Origin: BOG-908 sp964244615
Lineage (GTDB): Bacteria; Pseudomonadota; Alphaproteobacteria; Acetobacterales; Acetobacteraceae
Length of the DNA: 47,799 bases
Assembly: GCA_964244615.1 (NCBI GenBank)
Contig: CAXTJP010000014.1
Coordinates: 1 to 47,799 of the forward strand
Reading direction: 5' to 3'
In this document: positions 8,704 through 17,803 of the stretch, piece by piece
Layout of the letters: every line of letters begins with the position of its first letter
How positions within the stretch are numbered: position 1 is the first letter of the stretch
The notes under the pieces: model-generated
What the model was told of the DNA's origin: nothing
Seen by the model: the letters and a program-made list of their open reading frames with translations, nothing else
The model's database searches: none
Made by a program: the position numbers and the translations under genes

Positions 8704-9270
8704 TCAAGTGCGCTTGGACGACGACTTGGTCGAATGGCGGCTCCTGTGCGACGTGGCTTCGGCCGGCGGGGTGCCCGAGCAGGTCTGGAAGGCGATAGGC
8801 TGGGCGATCAGCTTGCTGTTGACGTAATCGTGCAGTTCCGAGGAATCGTGCAGGCTCAGCACCTCGTCGAACATCGCAGGCAGGTTGTCGCACAGCGCGG
8901 TACCGGCCTTCAGCCCATCCTGTTCCTGTATGTCGGCCAGGTTGGTGATGTACTCGTCATAGGCCTTCTGCGAGCCCCGGCCGTAGGAGCGCTTGAAATA
9001 CTGGCCGAGGTTCTGCTCCTCGCGCGCCACGTCCGGCTGGTAGCGGGACATGAAGGCGTTGTATTTGTCCTGCTGCTTGCAGGCCAGGGCGGTCACCATC
9101 AGCTGGCTCTTCAGCCCCTCGATCTCGAACGCCTTGCGGTCGGCAGGGTATTCGCAGGCAGGAGCCGCCATCGGCACGACACGCGCGTGGCTGGGCCGCT
9201 TGCTGGCGGCATGCAGGCTTGGCGCTGCGAGGAGCCCGGCGGCGAGCAGGGCGGTGGTGGCGATGCGCAT
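8704..9270 (-). CDS. Conserved exported protein of unknown function
   Basis: This 188-residue protein has a clear signal peptide (cleavage near LHAAS, residue 22), three or four conserved cysteines in the mature part (CEYPADRKAFE, ALACKQQD, ALCDNLP, FQTCSG) and a Ser/Arg/Lys-rich basic tail. From memory, similar proteins occur in Acetobacteraceae without known function. The start ATG is preceded by CGGAG. The gene converges on the barrel gene, with only 6 bp between the stops. A helical periplasmic protein stabilised by disulfides is plausible. Confidence 0.75.
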   Translation of the reverse strand: MRIATTALLAAGLLAAPSLHAASKRPSHARVVPMAAPACEYPADRKAFEIEGLKSQLMVTALACKQQDKYNAFMSRYQPDVAREEQNLGQYFKRSYGRGSQKAYDEYITNLADIQEQDGLKAGTALCDNLPAMFDEVLSLHDSSELHDYVNSKLIAQPIAFQTCSGTPPAEATSHRSRHSTKSSSKRT

Positions 9271-9501
9271 GAACGAACTCCGGCTGGGAAGTTTCTGTTC
9301 ATGCAGGTAAATCGTCTATCGTCGACCGCTGCAACCACTATTCACGATTGGCCACAGATGTCTCGAACGGTGATGCAGCGGCGCCATATGACAGGCCCGT
9401 CACGCGCGGCCCCTGGTCCGATGCGCATGGGCACGCTATGCGCAGTCCCCCACAGCCCCGGCGATGCTGGGGCACGCCGCCCAGAACCCCGGAGTACGCC
9501 C

Positions 9502-9969
9502 GTGCTGCGTTTGCTGGCCTTCGTTCCCGTCCCGCTCGCCATGGCCGCCCTGCTCGCCGGCTGCGCCAAGCCGCCCATACCGGTGGCCGAGGCGCCCGGC
9601 CGGCTGCCACCCCATCTCGGGCCGCCTCCTGCCGCGCTGTGCACGGTGGCGCCGTTCCATGTGGTCGACGGGGGCACCGCCTCGGTCGCCATGGTGATCA
9701 GCAACGATGGCGGCTTCTGCGCGGCCTCGCTCACCTCGGGCAGCGGCCAGCCTTTCGACGCGCCCCTGGTGGCTGTCAGGCCGCCGCACGGGGACGAAAC
9801 CGTGGTCAAGTACAACGGCCGCACCAGCATCGAGTATGCCGCCACGCGCGGCTATGTCGGGCATGACAGCTTCACCGTCCGCCTGATCCTGAAAGGCCAG
9901 CCCGGCTACACCACATTGAACGTCGGCGTGGACGTGCAGCCGGTTGGGGCTCTCGCCAAGACGTCCTGA
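9502..9969 (+). CDS. Small lipoprotein of unknown function
   Basis: This 155-residue lipoprotein begins at GTG 9502 with GGAG at 9491-9494. The signal sequence ends in the lipobox LAGC. The mature part is Pro-rich at first, then contains a beta-rich region (DGGTASVAMVISNDGGFC, YNGRTSIEYAATRGYVGHDSF) that resembles Ig-like or cadherin-like repeats of surface proteins. An alternative upstream ATG in the same frame (near 9421) would bury the signal peptide and is rejected. It is followed 18 bp later by mnmA. Confidence 0.72.
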   Translation: MLRLLAFVPVPLAMAALLAGCAKPPIPVAEAPGRLPPHLGPPPAALCTVAPFHVVDGGTASVAMVISNDGGFCAASLTSGSGQPFDAPLVAVRPPHGDETVVKYNGRTSIEYAATRGYVGHDSFTVRLILKGQPGYTTLNVGVDVQPVGALAKTS

Positions 9970-9987
9970 AAGGGTCCGCGGCAAGCT

Positions 9988-11049
9988 TTGCGTATCGTGG
10001 TCGCCATGTCGGGAGGCGTGGACAGCAGTGTCGTTGCCGGGATGCTGTCCGAGGCGGGGCACGACGTTGTCGGCGTGACTCTGCAGCTGTACGATCACGG
10101 GTCGGCCAGCGCGCGGCGTGGCTCCTGCTGTGCCGGCCAGGACATCCACGACGCGCGCGACGTGGCCGACCGGCTCGGCATACCGCACTACGTGATCGAC
10201 GCCGAGGCGCGTTTCCGCGCGGCGGTGATAGACGACTTCGCGGCCTCCTACGCGGCCGGCGAGACGCCGGTGCCCTGCGTGCGCTGCAACCAGGGCCCGA
10301 AATTCACCGACCTGCTCGGCATGGCGCGCGAACTCGGTGCCGGCGCGCTGGCGACCGGCCACTACGTGCGTCGGATCGAAGGGGTGGACGGCCCGGAGCT
10401 GCACCAGGCCGCCGACCCGCAGCGCGACCAGAGCTGGTTCCTGTTCGCCACCACGCGGGCGCAGCTGGCGTTCTGCCGCTTTCCGCTCGGCGACATGCCG
10501 GACAAGGCGGCGACCCGGGCGGTCGCCGCCCGGCTAGGGCTGGCGGTCGCCGACAAGCCCGACAGCCAGGATATCTGCTTCGTGCCAGACGGCAGCTACG
10601 CCGCCCTGGTGGGCAGGATCAGGCCCGACGCGGCCGTGCCCGGCGACATCGTGAGCCGCGACGGCCGCGTGCTGGGCCGCCATGGCGGCATCGGCGGCTA
10701 CACGGTCGGCCAGGGCAAGCGGCTCGGCACCGCGTCCAGCGACGGCGGGGCCGCCCAGATCGTGCTGGCCGTGGACGCGCCCGCCCGGCGCATCGTGGTC
10801 GGCCCGCGCGGCACCGGCACCACCCGCCTGCGATTGCGTGACATGAACTGGCTCGTCGATGCGCCTGCGGACGGCGTGCGCTGCACCGTCAAGCTGCGCG
10901 CGCGAGACGCTCAGCGACCGGCACGTGTGGTGCCCTCGGGCACCGGTGCCGAAGTGGAACTGGACGAGCCGGCCCTGCCCGCCCCCGGCCAGGGTTGCGT
11001 CCTCCATGACGGGTCCCGCGTGCTCGGCGGCGGCTTTATCCTGCGCTGA
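9988..11049 (+). CDS. mnmA: tRNA-specific 2-thiouridylase MnmA
   Basis: This 353-residue enzyme forms 2-thiouridine at the wobble position 34 of tRNA-Lys, tRNA-Glu and tRNA-Gln. The ATP pyrophosphatase loop SGGVDSS lies at residues 8-14. The catalytic cysteines are Cys100 in CVRCNQGPKF and Cys197 in DSQDICFV. The start is TTG 9988, since the family begins just before the PP-loop motif and there is no better in-frame codon. Its 3' end overlaps the convergent tlyA gene by 14 bp. tRNA-Glu(UUC), a known substrate, is encoded in this window at 29624. Confidence 0.95.
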   Translation: MRIVVAMSGGVDSSVVAGMLSEAGHDVVGVTLQLYDHGSASARRGSCCAGQDIHDARDVADRLGIPHYVIDAEARFRAAVIDDFAASYAAGETPVPCVRCNQGPKFTDLLGMARELGAGALATGHYVRRIEGVDGPELHQAADPQRDQSWFLFATTRAQLAFCRFPLGDMPDKAATRAVAARLGLAVADKPDSQDICFVPDGSYAALVGRIRPDAAVPGDIVSRDGRVLGRHGGIGGYTVGQGKRLGTASSDGGAAQIVLAVDAPARRIVVGPRGTGTTRLRLRDMNWLVDAPADGVRCTVKLRARDAQRPARVVPSGTGAEVELDEPALPAPGQGCVLHDGSRVLGGGFILR

Positions 11050-11797
11050 GCTGGCCCGCTGCGAGAGTGGCGGCGATCAGGAACTCGCGGTTGCCCTCGG
11101 GTCCGGTAATCGGGCTCTCCACTAGGCCCAAAACGGACCACCCTGGCAGGGCCGACCACCATTCCCGCACGGCTGCGCATACCGACGCATGCACGGCCGG
11201 ATCGCGTACCACGCCGCGAACGCCGACCTGTGCGGGCCCTGCCTCGAATTGCGGCTTGATCAGCGCCACCGCCCAGGCGCCCGGCGCGCACAGAAGCAGC
11301 GGCGCCGGCAGGATGGTGCGCAGCCCGATGAAGCTCGCATCGCAGACCAGCGCACCCACGTTCTCTCCGATGACCGACGCGTCGAGGCGACGGGCATTCA
11401 CCCGCTCGTGCACCGCTACCCTGGGGTCTGATCGCAGCTTCCAGGCCAGCTGCCCGTGTCCCACATCCACCGCATGCACCCGCTCGGCCCCGTGTGTCAG
11501 CAGCACGTCGGTGAACCCGCCGGTGGAGGCGCCGATATCGAGGCACACTCGGCCGGCAGGAGAGAGGTCGAACAGGCGCAGCGCGTGATCGAGCTTCAGC
11601 CCGCCCCGCGACACCCAGGGGTGGTCCGATCCGCGCACCTCCAAGGCCGACTCGGTCGGCAGCAGATCCCCCGCCTTGGCGACGCGACGACCGGCGGCAA
11701 ACACCCGGCCGGCCAGGATGAGAGCCTGCGCCCTGGTGCGGCTTTCGGCCAATCCGCGCTCGGCCAACATCACATCGGCCCGCTGTCTTGCCGGCAT
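11036..11797 (-). CDS. tlyA: TlyA-family rRNA methyltransferase / hemolysin A
   Basis: This 253-residue protein has an N-terminal S4 RNA-binding domain (about residues 5-65; RADVMLAERGLAESR) and an FtsJ-like SAM-dependent methyltransferase domain (motif I CLDIGASTGGFTDVLL). TlyA proteins 2'-O-methylate cytidines in 16S and 23S rRNA; some were first named haemolysins. The ATG at 11797 is chosen because GAGGTGAAG stands directly before it and the S4 domain begins at once. A longer frame upstream has no support. It converges with mnmA and is divergent from hpnH. Confidence 0.9.
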   Translation of the reverse strand: MPARQRADVMLAERGLAESRTRAQALILAGRVFAAGRRVAKAGDLLPTESALEVRGSDHPWVSRGGLKLDHALRLFDLSPAGRVCLDIGASTGGFTDVLLTHGAERVHAVDVGHGQLAWKLRSDPRVAVHERVNARRLDASVIGENVGALVCDASFIGLRTILPAPLLLCAPGAWAVALIKPQFEAGPAQVGVRGVVRDPAVHASVCAAVREWWSALPGWSVLGLVESPITGPEGNREFLIAATLAAGQLSAG

Positions 11798-12035
11798 CTT
11801 CACCTCTTCGCCCGGCCTTGGAGATGTGTCCTGCAAGCCGCATGGCGTTGATTTGTCCACCATACCCGACGCCCCGGTTGCCCAGGCGCAACGCAATGCG
11901 AGACGAAACGCTAGTCAGGGTGGCATGTTGTGCAGCGCAGCCCAATGTCCCGCGCTGTTGGGCGACCCGCCCAGGCGTAGTAAGCGAGGGTTCGTCCCGT
12001 CTTCTCCCGTCATGGGGACGAATAGCGGGGCGTGT

Positions 12036-12051
12036 AGGAGAACGTGGATTG
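12036..12051 (+). promoter_or_regulatory. Ribosome-binding site fixing the TTG start of hpnH
   Basis: AGGAGAA (12036-12042) stands 6 bases before TTG 12049. The resulting N-terminus, MSVPLKQ, matches the usual start of HpnH proteins. The much longer open frame upstream (to 11788) would run into the tlyA promoter region and is not used. Confidence 0.75.
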
Positions 12052-13191
12052 TCGGTTCCATTGAAACAGGTGCTGCGTGTCGGCGCCTACGTGGTCAAGC
12101 AGCATCTGGCCGGTCGCAAGCGCTATCCGTTGGTGCTGATGCTGGAGCCGCTGTTCCGTTGCAACCTGGCCTGCGGCGGCTGCGGCAAGATCGACTACCC
12201 GGCGCCGATATTGAACCAGCGCCTGTCGGTGCAGGAATGCATGGACGCGGCCGACGAGTGCGGAGCGCCGGTGGTTTCCATCGCCGGCGGCGAGCCGCTG
12301 CTGCACAAGGAGATGCCGGAGATCGTCGAGAAGCTGCTCGCGCGCGGCAAGTTCGTCTATCTCTGCACCAACGCGCTGCTGCTGGAGAAGAAACTCGACC
12401 AGTTCAAGCCGCATCCGTCCCTGACCCTGGACATCCACCTGGACGGCGACCGCGAGATGCACGACCGCGCGGTCAGCCAAGGCGGCACCTACGACCGTGC
12501 CGTGTCGGCGATGAAGGAGGCCAAGAAGCGCGGTTTCCGCCTGTCGATCAACTGCACCCTGTTCGATGGCGCCGATCCCGAGCGGGTGGCCAAGTTCTTC
12601 GACGATGTCACGGCCATGGGGGTCGACGGCATCATGACCTCGCCCGGCTACGCCTATGAGCGTGCGCCGGACCAGAAGCATTTTCTAGGCCGTCAGAAAA
12701 CCAAGCAGCTGTTCCGCGACATCCTGAAGCATGGCCGCGGCCATGGCTGGAAGTTCGGCCAGAGCCCCTTGTTCATCGATTTCCTGGCCGGCAACCAGGA
12801 ATACCGCTGCACCCCGTGGGGCAACCCGACCCGCAACGTGTTCGGCTGGCAACGCCCGTGCTACCTGCTCGGGGAGGGCTACGCCAAGACGTTCACGGAG
12901 CTGATGGAAACCACGGACTGGGACAAGTACGGCACCGGCAACTACGAGAAATGCGCCGACTGCATGGTGCATTCCGGCTATGAGGCGAGCGCCGTCGTCG
13001 ACTCGGTCAGGAACCCGCTCAAGATCGCCCGCGTGCTGCTGCGCGGACCGAAGCTGGACGGTCCGATGGCCCCGGAGATCCCGCTCGAGAATCAGCGCCC
13101 CGCCGAATACGTGTTCAGCCGGCATGTGGAAGATGCCATGCGGCGCACCGCGCACACAAAGCCGGGCGCGTTGGCCGACGCTGCAGACTGA
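12049..13191 (+). CDS. hpnH: Hopanoid biosynthesis radical SAM protein HpnH
   Basis: This 380-residue radical SAM enzyme attaches the 5'-deoxyadenosyl group to diploptene, giving adenosylhopane, the first step to extended C35 hopanoids. The cluster motif is Cys38-x3-Cys42-x2-Cys45 in FRCNLACGGCGK. The C-terminal region with CTPWGNPTRNVFGWQRPC and YEKCADCMVHSGYEA is highly characteristic of HpnH. hpnN lies 4 kb upstream on the same strand, but the squalene-hopene cyclase and hpnCDE genes are not in this window. It is divergent from tlyA. Confidence 0.95.
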   Translation: MSVPLKQVLRVGAYVVKQHLAGRKRYPLVLMLEPLFRCNLACGGCGKIDYPAPILNQRLSVQECMDAADECGAPVVSIAGGEPLLHKEMPEIVEKLLARGKFVYLCTNALLLEKKLDQFKPHPSLTLDIHLDGDREMHDRAVSQGGTYDRAVSAMKEAKKRGFRLSINCTLFDGADPERVAKFFDDVTAMGVDGIMTSPGYAYERAPDQKHFLGRQKTKQLFRDILKHGRGHGWKFGQSPLFIDFLAGNQEYRCTPWGNPTRNVFGWQRPCYLLGEGYAKTFTELMETTDWDKYGTGNYEKCADCMVHSGYEASAVVDSVRNPLKIARVLLRGPKLDGPMAPEIPLENQRPAEYVFSRHVEDAMRRTAHTKPGALADAAD

Positions 13192-13270
13192 TCCACGCGC
13201 CCGGCCTGCCGCGGCATGACCACTCGATACGACCGCCGCCCGGCGGTGCCATGACGGGCCAGCCGCGACC

Positions 13271-14533
13271 ATGAAGCAGACGGTCGCGGCAACCCCGCTC
13301 TCGCGCGTCATTCTCGCGGCGTCTGCGGGCAACGCGCTGGAATGGTACGATTTCAGCGTCTTCGGCTACTTCGCCTCCCAGATCGCCGGTGCGTTCTTCC
13401 CGAAATCGGATCCGACCACCGCGCTTCTGCTGACGTTCGGCACCTACGGCGTGTCGTTCCTGGCCCGGCCGGTCGGTGCCGCCGTGCTGGGCGGCTACGC
13501 GGACCGAAGCGGCCGACGCGCGGCGCTCACCGCCTCCATCCTGCTGATGACGTTCGGCACGGCCATGATGGCCATCATGCCGGGCTACGCCACCATCGGA
13601 CGATGGGCGGGCATCGGCATTCTTGCGGCCAGGCTGATCCAGGGGTTCTCTGCCGGCGGCGAGTTCGGCGGGGCCACGGCCTTCATGATCGAGCATGCGG
13701 GACGCCGCGCCGGGTTTTTCGGCAGCTTCCAGTATACCAGCCAGGCCATTTCGGCAATCTTCGGCTCCGGGGTCGCCTGGGCGCTGTCGGGCGTGCTGTC
13801 GCCCGACGCTCTCGATGGCTGGGGGTTTCGTGTGCCGTTCCTGCTGGGCCTGCTGATCGGGCCTGTGGGGCTATACGTCCGGCGGCACGTGGCCGAATCG
13901 CCCGCCTTCGAGGCCGACAGCACGGCGAGCGCCCCAGTTGCCGAGTTGCTGCGCCGGCATGGCGGCCGTGTCGTGCTGACCGCCTGCGTCATCGCCGCCG
14001 GGACGGCGGGAACCTACCTTAACATTTATCTGCCGACCTACGCGCACCGCCACCTGCACATGACGCAGTCCCGCAGCTTCGCCGTCACTTTCCTGGCTTC
14101 GCTGGCACCGCTCGCCGTGACGCCGATCACCGCACATCTGTCAGATCGCCTGGGTCGGATACGGGTGATGCTGATCCCGGCCTGCCTGCTCTGCGTCGGC
14201 TCCTATCCGGCCTTCCTGGCCGTCGTTGCGTACCCGACGCAGACGATCCTGACGGCCGTGCTGGTAGGGATCAGTGTCTTGCGAGCCGCCTACACCGGAC
14301 CCTCGGCGGCGCTGTTCGCCGAGATGTTCCCGGTGCGCGTGCGGGCCGGCGGCATGTCGCTCGGCTACACGCTCGGCGTGGTCGCCTTTGGCGGCTTCGC
14401 GCAACTCGGCCTGGAGTGGCTGATCGAGACGACCGGGAGCCTTACCATCCCGGGGCTCTACATCGCCGGGACGTCGCTGATCACGGTTTCAGCCCTGGTG
14501 ATCATCAGCCGGCGTGTGGCGCTGCACCTGTAG
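13271..14533 (+). CDS. MFS transporter, metabolite:H+ symporter (MHS) type
   Basis: This 420-residue major facilitator protein has twelve predicted membrane segments. The N-terminal motif GNALEWYDFSVFGYFA and the loop motif GGYADRSGRRAAL are typical of the MHS family (citrate, ketoglutarate, proline/betaine symporters). RLIQGFSAGGEFGGA in TM4 is also MHS-like. The substrate cannot be told from the sequence. The ATG at 13271 is the start; the ribosome-binding site is weak. The 3' end overlaps the convergent small gene at 14505 by 29 bp. Confidence 0.9.
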   Translation: MKQTVAATPLSRVILAASAGNALEWYDFSVFGYFASQIAGAFFPKSDPTTALLLTFGTYGVSFLARPVGAAVLGGYADRSGRRAALTASILLMTFGTAMMAIMPGYATIGRWAGIGILAARLIQGFSAGGEFGGATAFMIEHAGRRAGFFGSFQYTSQAISAIFGSGVAWALSGVLSPDALDGWGFRVPFLLGLLIGPVGLYVRRHVAESPAFEADSTASAPVAELLRRHGGRVVLTACVIAAGTAGTYLNIYLPTYAHRHLHMTQSRSFAVTFLASLAPLAVTPITAHLSDRLGRIRVMLIPACLLCVGSYPAFLAVVAYPTQTILTAVLVGISVLRAAYTGPSAALFAEMFPVRVRAGGMSLGYTLGVVAFGGFAQLGLEWLIETTGSLTIPGLYIAGTSLITVSALVIISRRVALHL

Positions 14534-14846
14534 CGGCCGGCAGCCGGGCCTGGGCCGTGGCCTCCGCCGCCCAACGCTGCATCGTTCTGGCTTCACCGCA
14601 CAAGCCCGTCAGCCTTGCTTCGACATCGCCCAGGCTGTCCTGGTAGCTTCCGAGTGCCTGTCCCAATCCCGCAACGCCTATGCCCAGTTCCGTCATCGCG
14701 AAGCGCCAGCCGCTGAGCGCCCGCTTCTGCTCGCCCAAGGCAGCCTGCAAATCTTCCAGGGCGCGCCGTAGCCGCTCCTGTTCCCCGCCCCGCTTCGTCC
14801 GGCTGTTCGTTGTGCCGGGAAAGGGGACGATAACTGCCTGTGACAT
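14505..14846 (-). CDS. Small hypothetical protein, probably coiled coil
   Basis: This 113-residue protein has no recognised family. It is rich in Ala, Gln, Glu, Leu and Arg, and the central part (EQERLRRALEDLQAALGEQK) has a heptad-like pattern suggesting a coiled coil. There is no signal peptide or membrane segment. GGAG stands about 6 bases before the ATG, which supports translation. Upstream is a markedly A/T-rich stretch (about 14858-14920). It might be carried on the transcript of the DUF3429 gene, 62 bp upstream. Confidence 0.65.
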   Translation of the reverse strand: MSQAVIVPFPGTTNSRTKRGGEQERLRRALEDLQAALGEQKRALSGWRFAMTELGIGVAGLGQALGSYQDSLGDVEARLTGLCGEARTMQRWAAEATAQARLPAATGAAPHAG

Positions 14847-14908
14847 GAGAACTCCGCTTAGATACTAAACCCTTAAATCATAAAATCTTCTCAGAATAAA
14901 GACAAAAT

Positions 14909-15391
14909 TCATAGAAGAACGTGTGCTCCGGTCAAGCGCACAACCAGAACTGTCGTCAGCAGGGCCGCGACCAGCACCGACATGACCCAGCGTAACGCCA
15001 TGTAGCCGCCTGGGACGAGGTTGCGCTTATGGGCGCGTGACTCGACGATGACGGTTGCGATGAAGCCGGCCACCAGTATCGCCAGGCTGAGCACTGGGCG
15101 GGAGATGACGGTCACGCTGCACAGGATTGCCGCCCAGCCGACAAGCGAGGGCAAGACGCCGAGGGCCAGGCGCGCCGTCGTGGCACGGCCGTCCCCCTGT
15201 TCCTCCAGCGCGAACCCCCAATGCACACCGCCGAGGAACGCCAGGATCACCGCGCCGTAGCCAACCAGGCCGCGAACGGCGGACAGGGACGAATCGGGGC
15301 TGCCACCGACCGATATCACGCCAAGCAAGGCGAACGGGATGAGCCCGGCAGCGCCGAGGGCGATCGCGATCGGAGGCAATGCCCGAAACAT
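14909..15391 (-). CDS. DUF3429 integral membrane protein
   Basis: This 160-residue protein has about five hydrophobic segments. The N-terminal LGAAGLIPF and the AVILAFLGGVHWGFAL motif are hallmarks of DUF3429, a family of small inner-membrane proteins without known activity. The start is 10 bp after the stop of the OmpA gene at 15402, and its AGGAG runs into that stop codon, so the two are translationally coupled. Confidence 0.83.
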   Translation of the reverse strand: MFRALPPIAIALGAAGLIPFALLGVISVGGSPDSSLSAVRGLVGYGAVILAFLGGVHWGFALEEQGDGRATTARLALGVLPSLVGWAAILCSVTVISRPVLSLAILVAGFIATVIVESRAHKRNLVPGGYMALRWVMSVLVAALLTTVLVVRLTGAHVLL

Positions 15392-15401
15392 CGCGGCACT
15401 C

Positions 15402-16532
15402 CTACTTCAGGATGATCTCCACACGGCGGTTCTGCGGCTCTCGCACGCCCTTGGCGGTCTGCACCAGCGGGTTGCTCTCGCCGTAGCCGTGGATGGTGAT
15501 CTCGGCGCGCGCCACACCGTCGCGCACCAGCTCGGCTTCCACGCTCTGGGCCCGGCGGACGGACAGGCGCTGGTTGTAGGCGGCCGTGCCGGAGAGGTCG
15601 GTGAAGCCGTTGACCTCGATGCGCGTCGTCTGCACATGCGTGCTGGCTTGTGCTGCCTCCGACACGATCTGGCGGGCGCGGCCGGTCAGGTCGGCACGAT
15701 CCCAGTCGAAGAAGACCAGGTAGGTGCGCGCGGGCTCAGGCGCCGGAGCAGCGACAGGCGCGGGTGCCGATTGTACCGGCATCGGCGGCGCCGGCGCGAA
15801 CAGAGCGTAGCGCAGACCGAGCAGGGCGGAATGATTGTAGTCGCTGGTGATGTCTGCGTTGCCCCGCGCGATGCTCAGGGGTTTCGGCCCGAACGACCCC
15901 TGCTCACCGATCGAACTTCCGTGGAAACGCCCGTTCCCGACGATGCCCATGAACCGATACTCTGCCGTCAGCGACAGCCCCGGCACGAAGCTGATCGGGA
16001 AAGACAGGCCGAAAATGCCCTGATAGGCCGGGTTGCCATGCGTTCCGCTGGCGCTGAAGTCGTACGCGGTGCTGGTCCCCGCGACCTGCACATGATCCCA
16101 GCGCGTGAAGCTGTAGCCGCCGCCCACGCCCAGATACGGGTAGATCCAGCCCGCACTCACGTCGAGGTCGAACAGCGCGTTGACCATGCCGCCGTAGTTC
16201 TGCTGCTCGCCGCCGGCGTGCGTGGGAAACGGAGTTCCCAGGAACTGGCGCAGGCCGTTGTAGCGCCAGTCGCCTTCGAGCTCGACGCGAAAACCGTTGC
16301 CGAAACCGTAACCGACCGCGCCCAGCGCCACCGCACCGCCGGTGTCGAAACGCAGCTTGCCCGCCGGAAAGCTGGGGTTGAGCCGCAGCGTCTCGTCCTG
16401 GACCAGGTTACCGCCACCCCCGAGGCTGACGTACGGGCCGGTCACCGGCTGCGCCCGCGCCGGCACCGCCATGAGGGCGAGCCCGACCGCACCGAGCGCC
16501 GAGGTGAGGAGTCGTGAGGTTCGGCTTGTCAT
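15402..16532 (-). CDS. OmpA-family outer-membrane protein (paralogue 1)
   Basis: This 376-residue protein has a signal peptide (cleavage at ARA-QPVTGPY), an N-terminal beta-barrel domain, a Pro/Ala linker (APAPEPA) and a C-terminal OmpA peptidoglycan-binding domain with TDLSGTAAYNQRLSVRRA and NRRVEI, which hold the diaminopimelate-contacting Asp and Arg. It anchors the outer membrane to the cell wall. The ATG at 16532 follows GGAGAA; a longer frame upstream would hide the signal peptide. Its last ~115 residues are almost identical to those of the next gene (16688), while the barrels differ. Confidence 0.92.
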   Translation of the reverse strand: MTSRTSRLLTSALGAVGLALMAVPARAQPVTGPYVSLGGGGNLVQDETLRLNPSFPAGKLRFDTGGAVALGAVGYGFGNGFRVELEGDWRYNGLRQFLGTPFPTHAGGEQQNYGGMVNALFDLDVSAGWIYPYLGVGGGYSFTRWDHVQVAGTSTAYDFSASGTHGNPAYQGIFGLSFPISFVPGLSLTAEYRFMGIVGNGRFHGSSIGEQGSFGPKPLSIARGNADITSDYNHSALLGLRYALFAPAPPMPVQSAPAPVAAPAPEPARTYLVFFDWDRADLTGRARQIVSEAAQASTHVQTTRIEVNGFTDLSGTAAYNQRLSVRRAQSVEAELVRDGVARAEITIHGYGESNPLVQTAKGVREPQNRRVEIILK

Positions 16533-16631
16533 TCGGTTCTCCGGAGCAGCGACGAGGAGCAAGGAGACGTTACGCCAAAGCACCATGGCTTCAAGCTGTC
16601 AGGCTCTGGGCGACGCCTGGGTCGGACCACG

Positions 16632-16660
16632 AAAAAGGGGAGAGCCATCCTGCCCTCCCC
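16632..16660 (-). terminator. Rho-independent terminator after OmpA paralogue 2
   Basis: On the minus strand GGGGAG (complement of 16655-16660) pairs with CTCCCC (complement of 16637-16642), followed by five T residues (complement of 16632-16636). It lies about 28 bp beyond the stop of the OmpA gene at 16688, so each OmpA paralogue is probably transcribed from its own promoter. Confidence 0.75.
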
Positions 16661-16687
16661 CCGTTTCGCACGCTTCAGAAATCGGCC

Positions 16688-17803
16688 TTACTTCAGGATG
16701 ATTTCCACCCGGCGGTTCTGCGGCTCGCGCACACCCTTGGCCGTCTGCACCAGCGGGTTGCTCTCGCCGTAGCCGTGGATGCTGATCTCGCCGCGGTTCA
16801 CGCCGTCACGCACCAGTTCGGCTTCCACGCTCTGCGCGCGGCGGACGGACAGGCGCTGGTTGTAGGCGGCGGTGCCCGACAGGTCGGTGTAGCCGTTGAC
16901 CTCGATGCGCGTGGTCTGCACGTGCGTGCTGGCCTGCGCCGCTTCGGACACGATCTGGCGCGCGCGGGCCGTCAGGTCTGCGCGATCCCAATCAAAGAAC
17001 ACAAGGTAGGTACGGGCCGGCTCGGGCGCCGGAGCCGCAACCTGAGCCGGCGGAGGAGCCGGCGGCGGCGGGGGAGCAGGCTGGAACAGCGCGTAACGCA
17101 GGCCGACGATGCCGGCGTAGTTGATCGTGTTGTCCGTGCGGAAGTTGATACGCGTGGCAACACCCGGCGCGAAGAACTGGCCGTGGTAGGTCTGGCCTTC
17201 CGGAATGGCGGAAACACGGCCCTCGGCCGTGAGCGCCAGGCCCGGCAAGGCATCGATGTTGTAGGCGACGCCGAGAATGCCCTGGGCCGCGAAGTTGCCC
17301 TGGGTGTTGGTCTCGCGGATGAAGATCGGCTGGTCGCCGGACGCGCCGACGGCGTGGCCGTTCTCGAACTTCACCTGGTCGTAGCCGGCACCGACACCGA
17401 TATACGGGGCCAGCGGCAGGCCGAACGGGGCAAGGTCGAAATCATACAGAACGTTGACGTAGCCTTCATACTGTTCCTCGTGTCCGCCGCCGTTGAGGCT
17501 GCTGAACCCCGTCAGCGTGTTGCGTCGATAGTCGCCCTGCAACTCGATGCGCACGCCATTGCCAAGGCCGTAACCGACGGCGCCGGATCCGATGACGTTG
17601 CCGTCGACCCGCAGATGGCCGTTATTGTTGACGCCGTAGCTGTTCGCACCAAGAGCCGGAACGTTCAGGTTCGTAATGTTCTGGTCCTGGATATACGTGC
17701 CGCCTGCGCCCAGGCTGATATACGGGCCGGTGACGGGCTGTGCCAAAGCAGCAGCAGGGGCGGCCAGCGTCGTCGCGACCAGAAGCGCATTCCTGAGCTT
17801 CAT
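16688..17803 (-). CDS. OmpA-family outer-membrane protein (paralogue 2)
   Basis: This 371-residue protein is built like paralogue 1: signal peptide (cleavage at ALA-QPVTGPY), a barrel domain of about 220 residues, a linker with a run of prolines (PAPPPPPAPPP) and an OmpA C-terminal domain. AGGAG stands 9 bases before the ATG. Compared with paralogue 1, the C-terminal domain differs at only about five of 115 residues, whereas the barrel shares mainly the first dozen mature residues and scattered motifs. It has its own terminator and a long upstream region, fitting a strongly expressed porin-like protein. Confidence 0.93.
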   Translation of the reverse strand: MKLRNALLVATTLAAPAAALAQPVTGPYISLGAGGTYIQDQNITNLNVPALGANSYGVNNNGHLRVDGNVIGSGAVGYGLGNGVRIELQGDYRRNTLTGFSSLNGGGHEEQYEGYVNVLYDFDLAPFGLPLAPYIGVGAGYDQVKFENGHAVGASGDQPIFIRETNTQGNFAAQGILGVAYNIDALPGLALTAEGRVSAIPEGQTYHGQFFAPGVATRINFRTDNTINYAGIVGLRYALFQPAPPPPPAPPPAQVAAPAPEPARTYLVFFDWDRADLTARARQIVSEAAQASTHVQTTRIEVNGYTDLSGTAAYNQRLSVRRAQSVEAELVRDGVNRGEISIHGYGESNPLVQTAKGVREPQNRRVEIILK

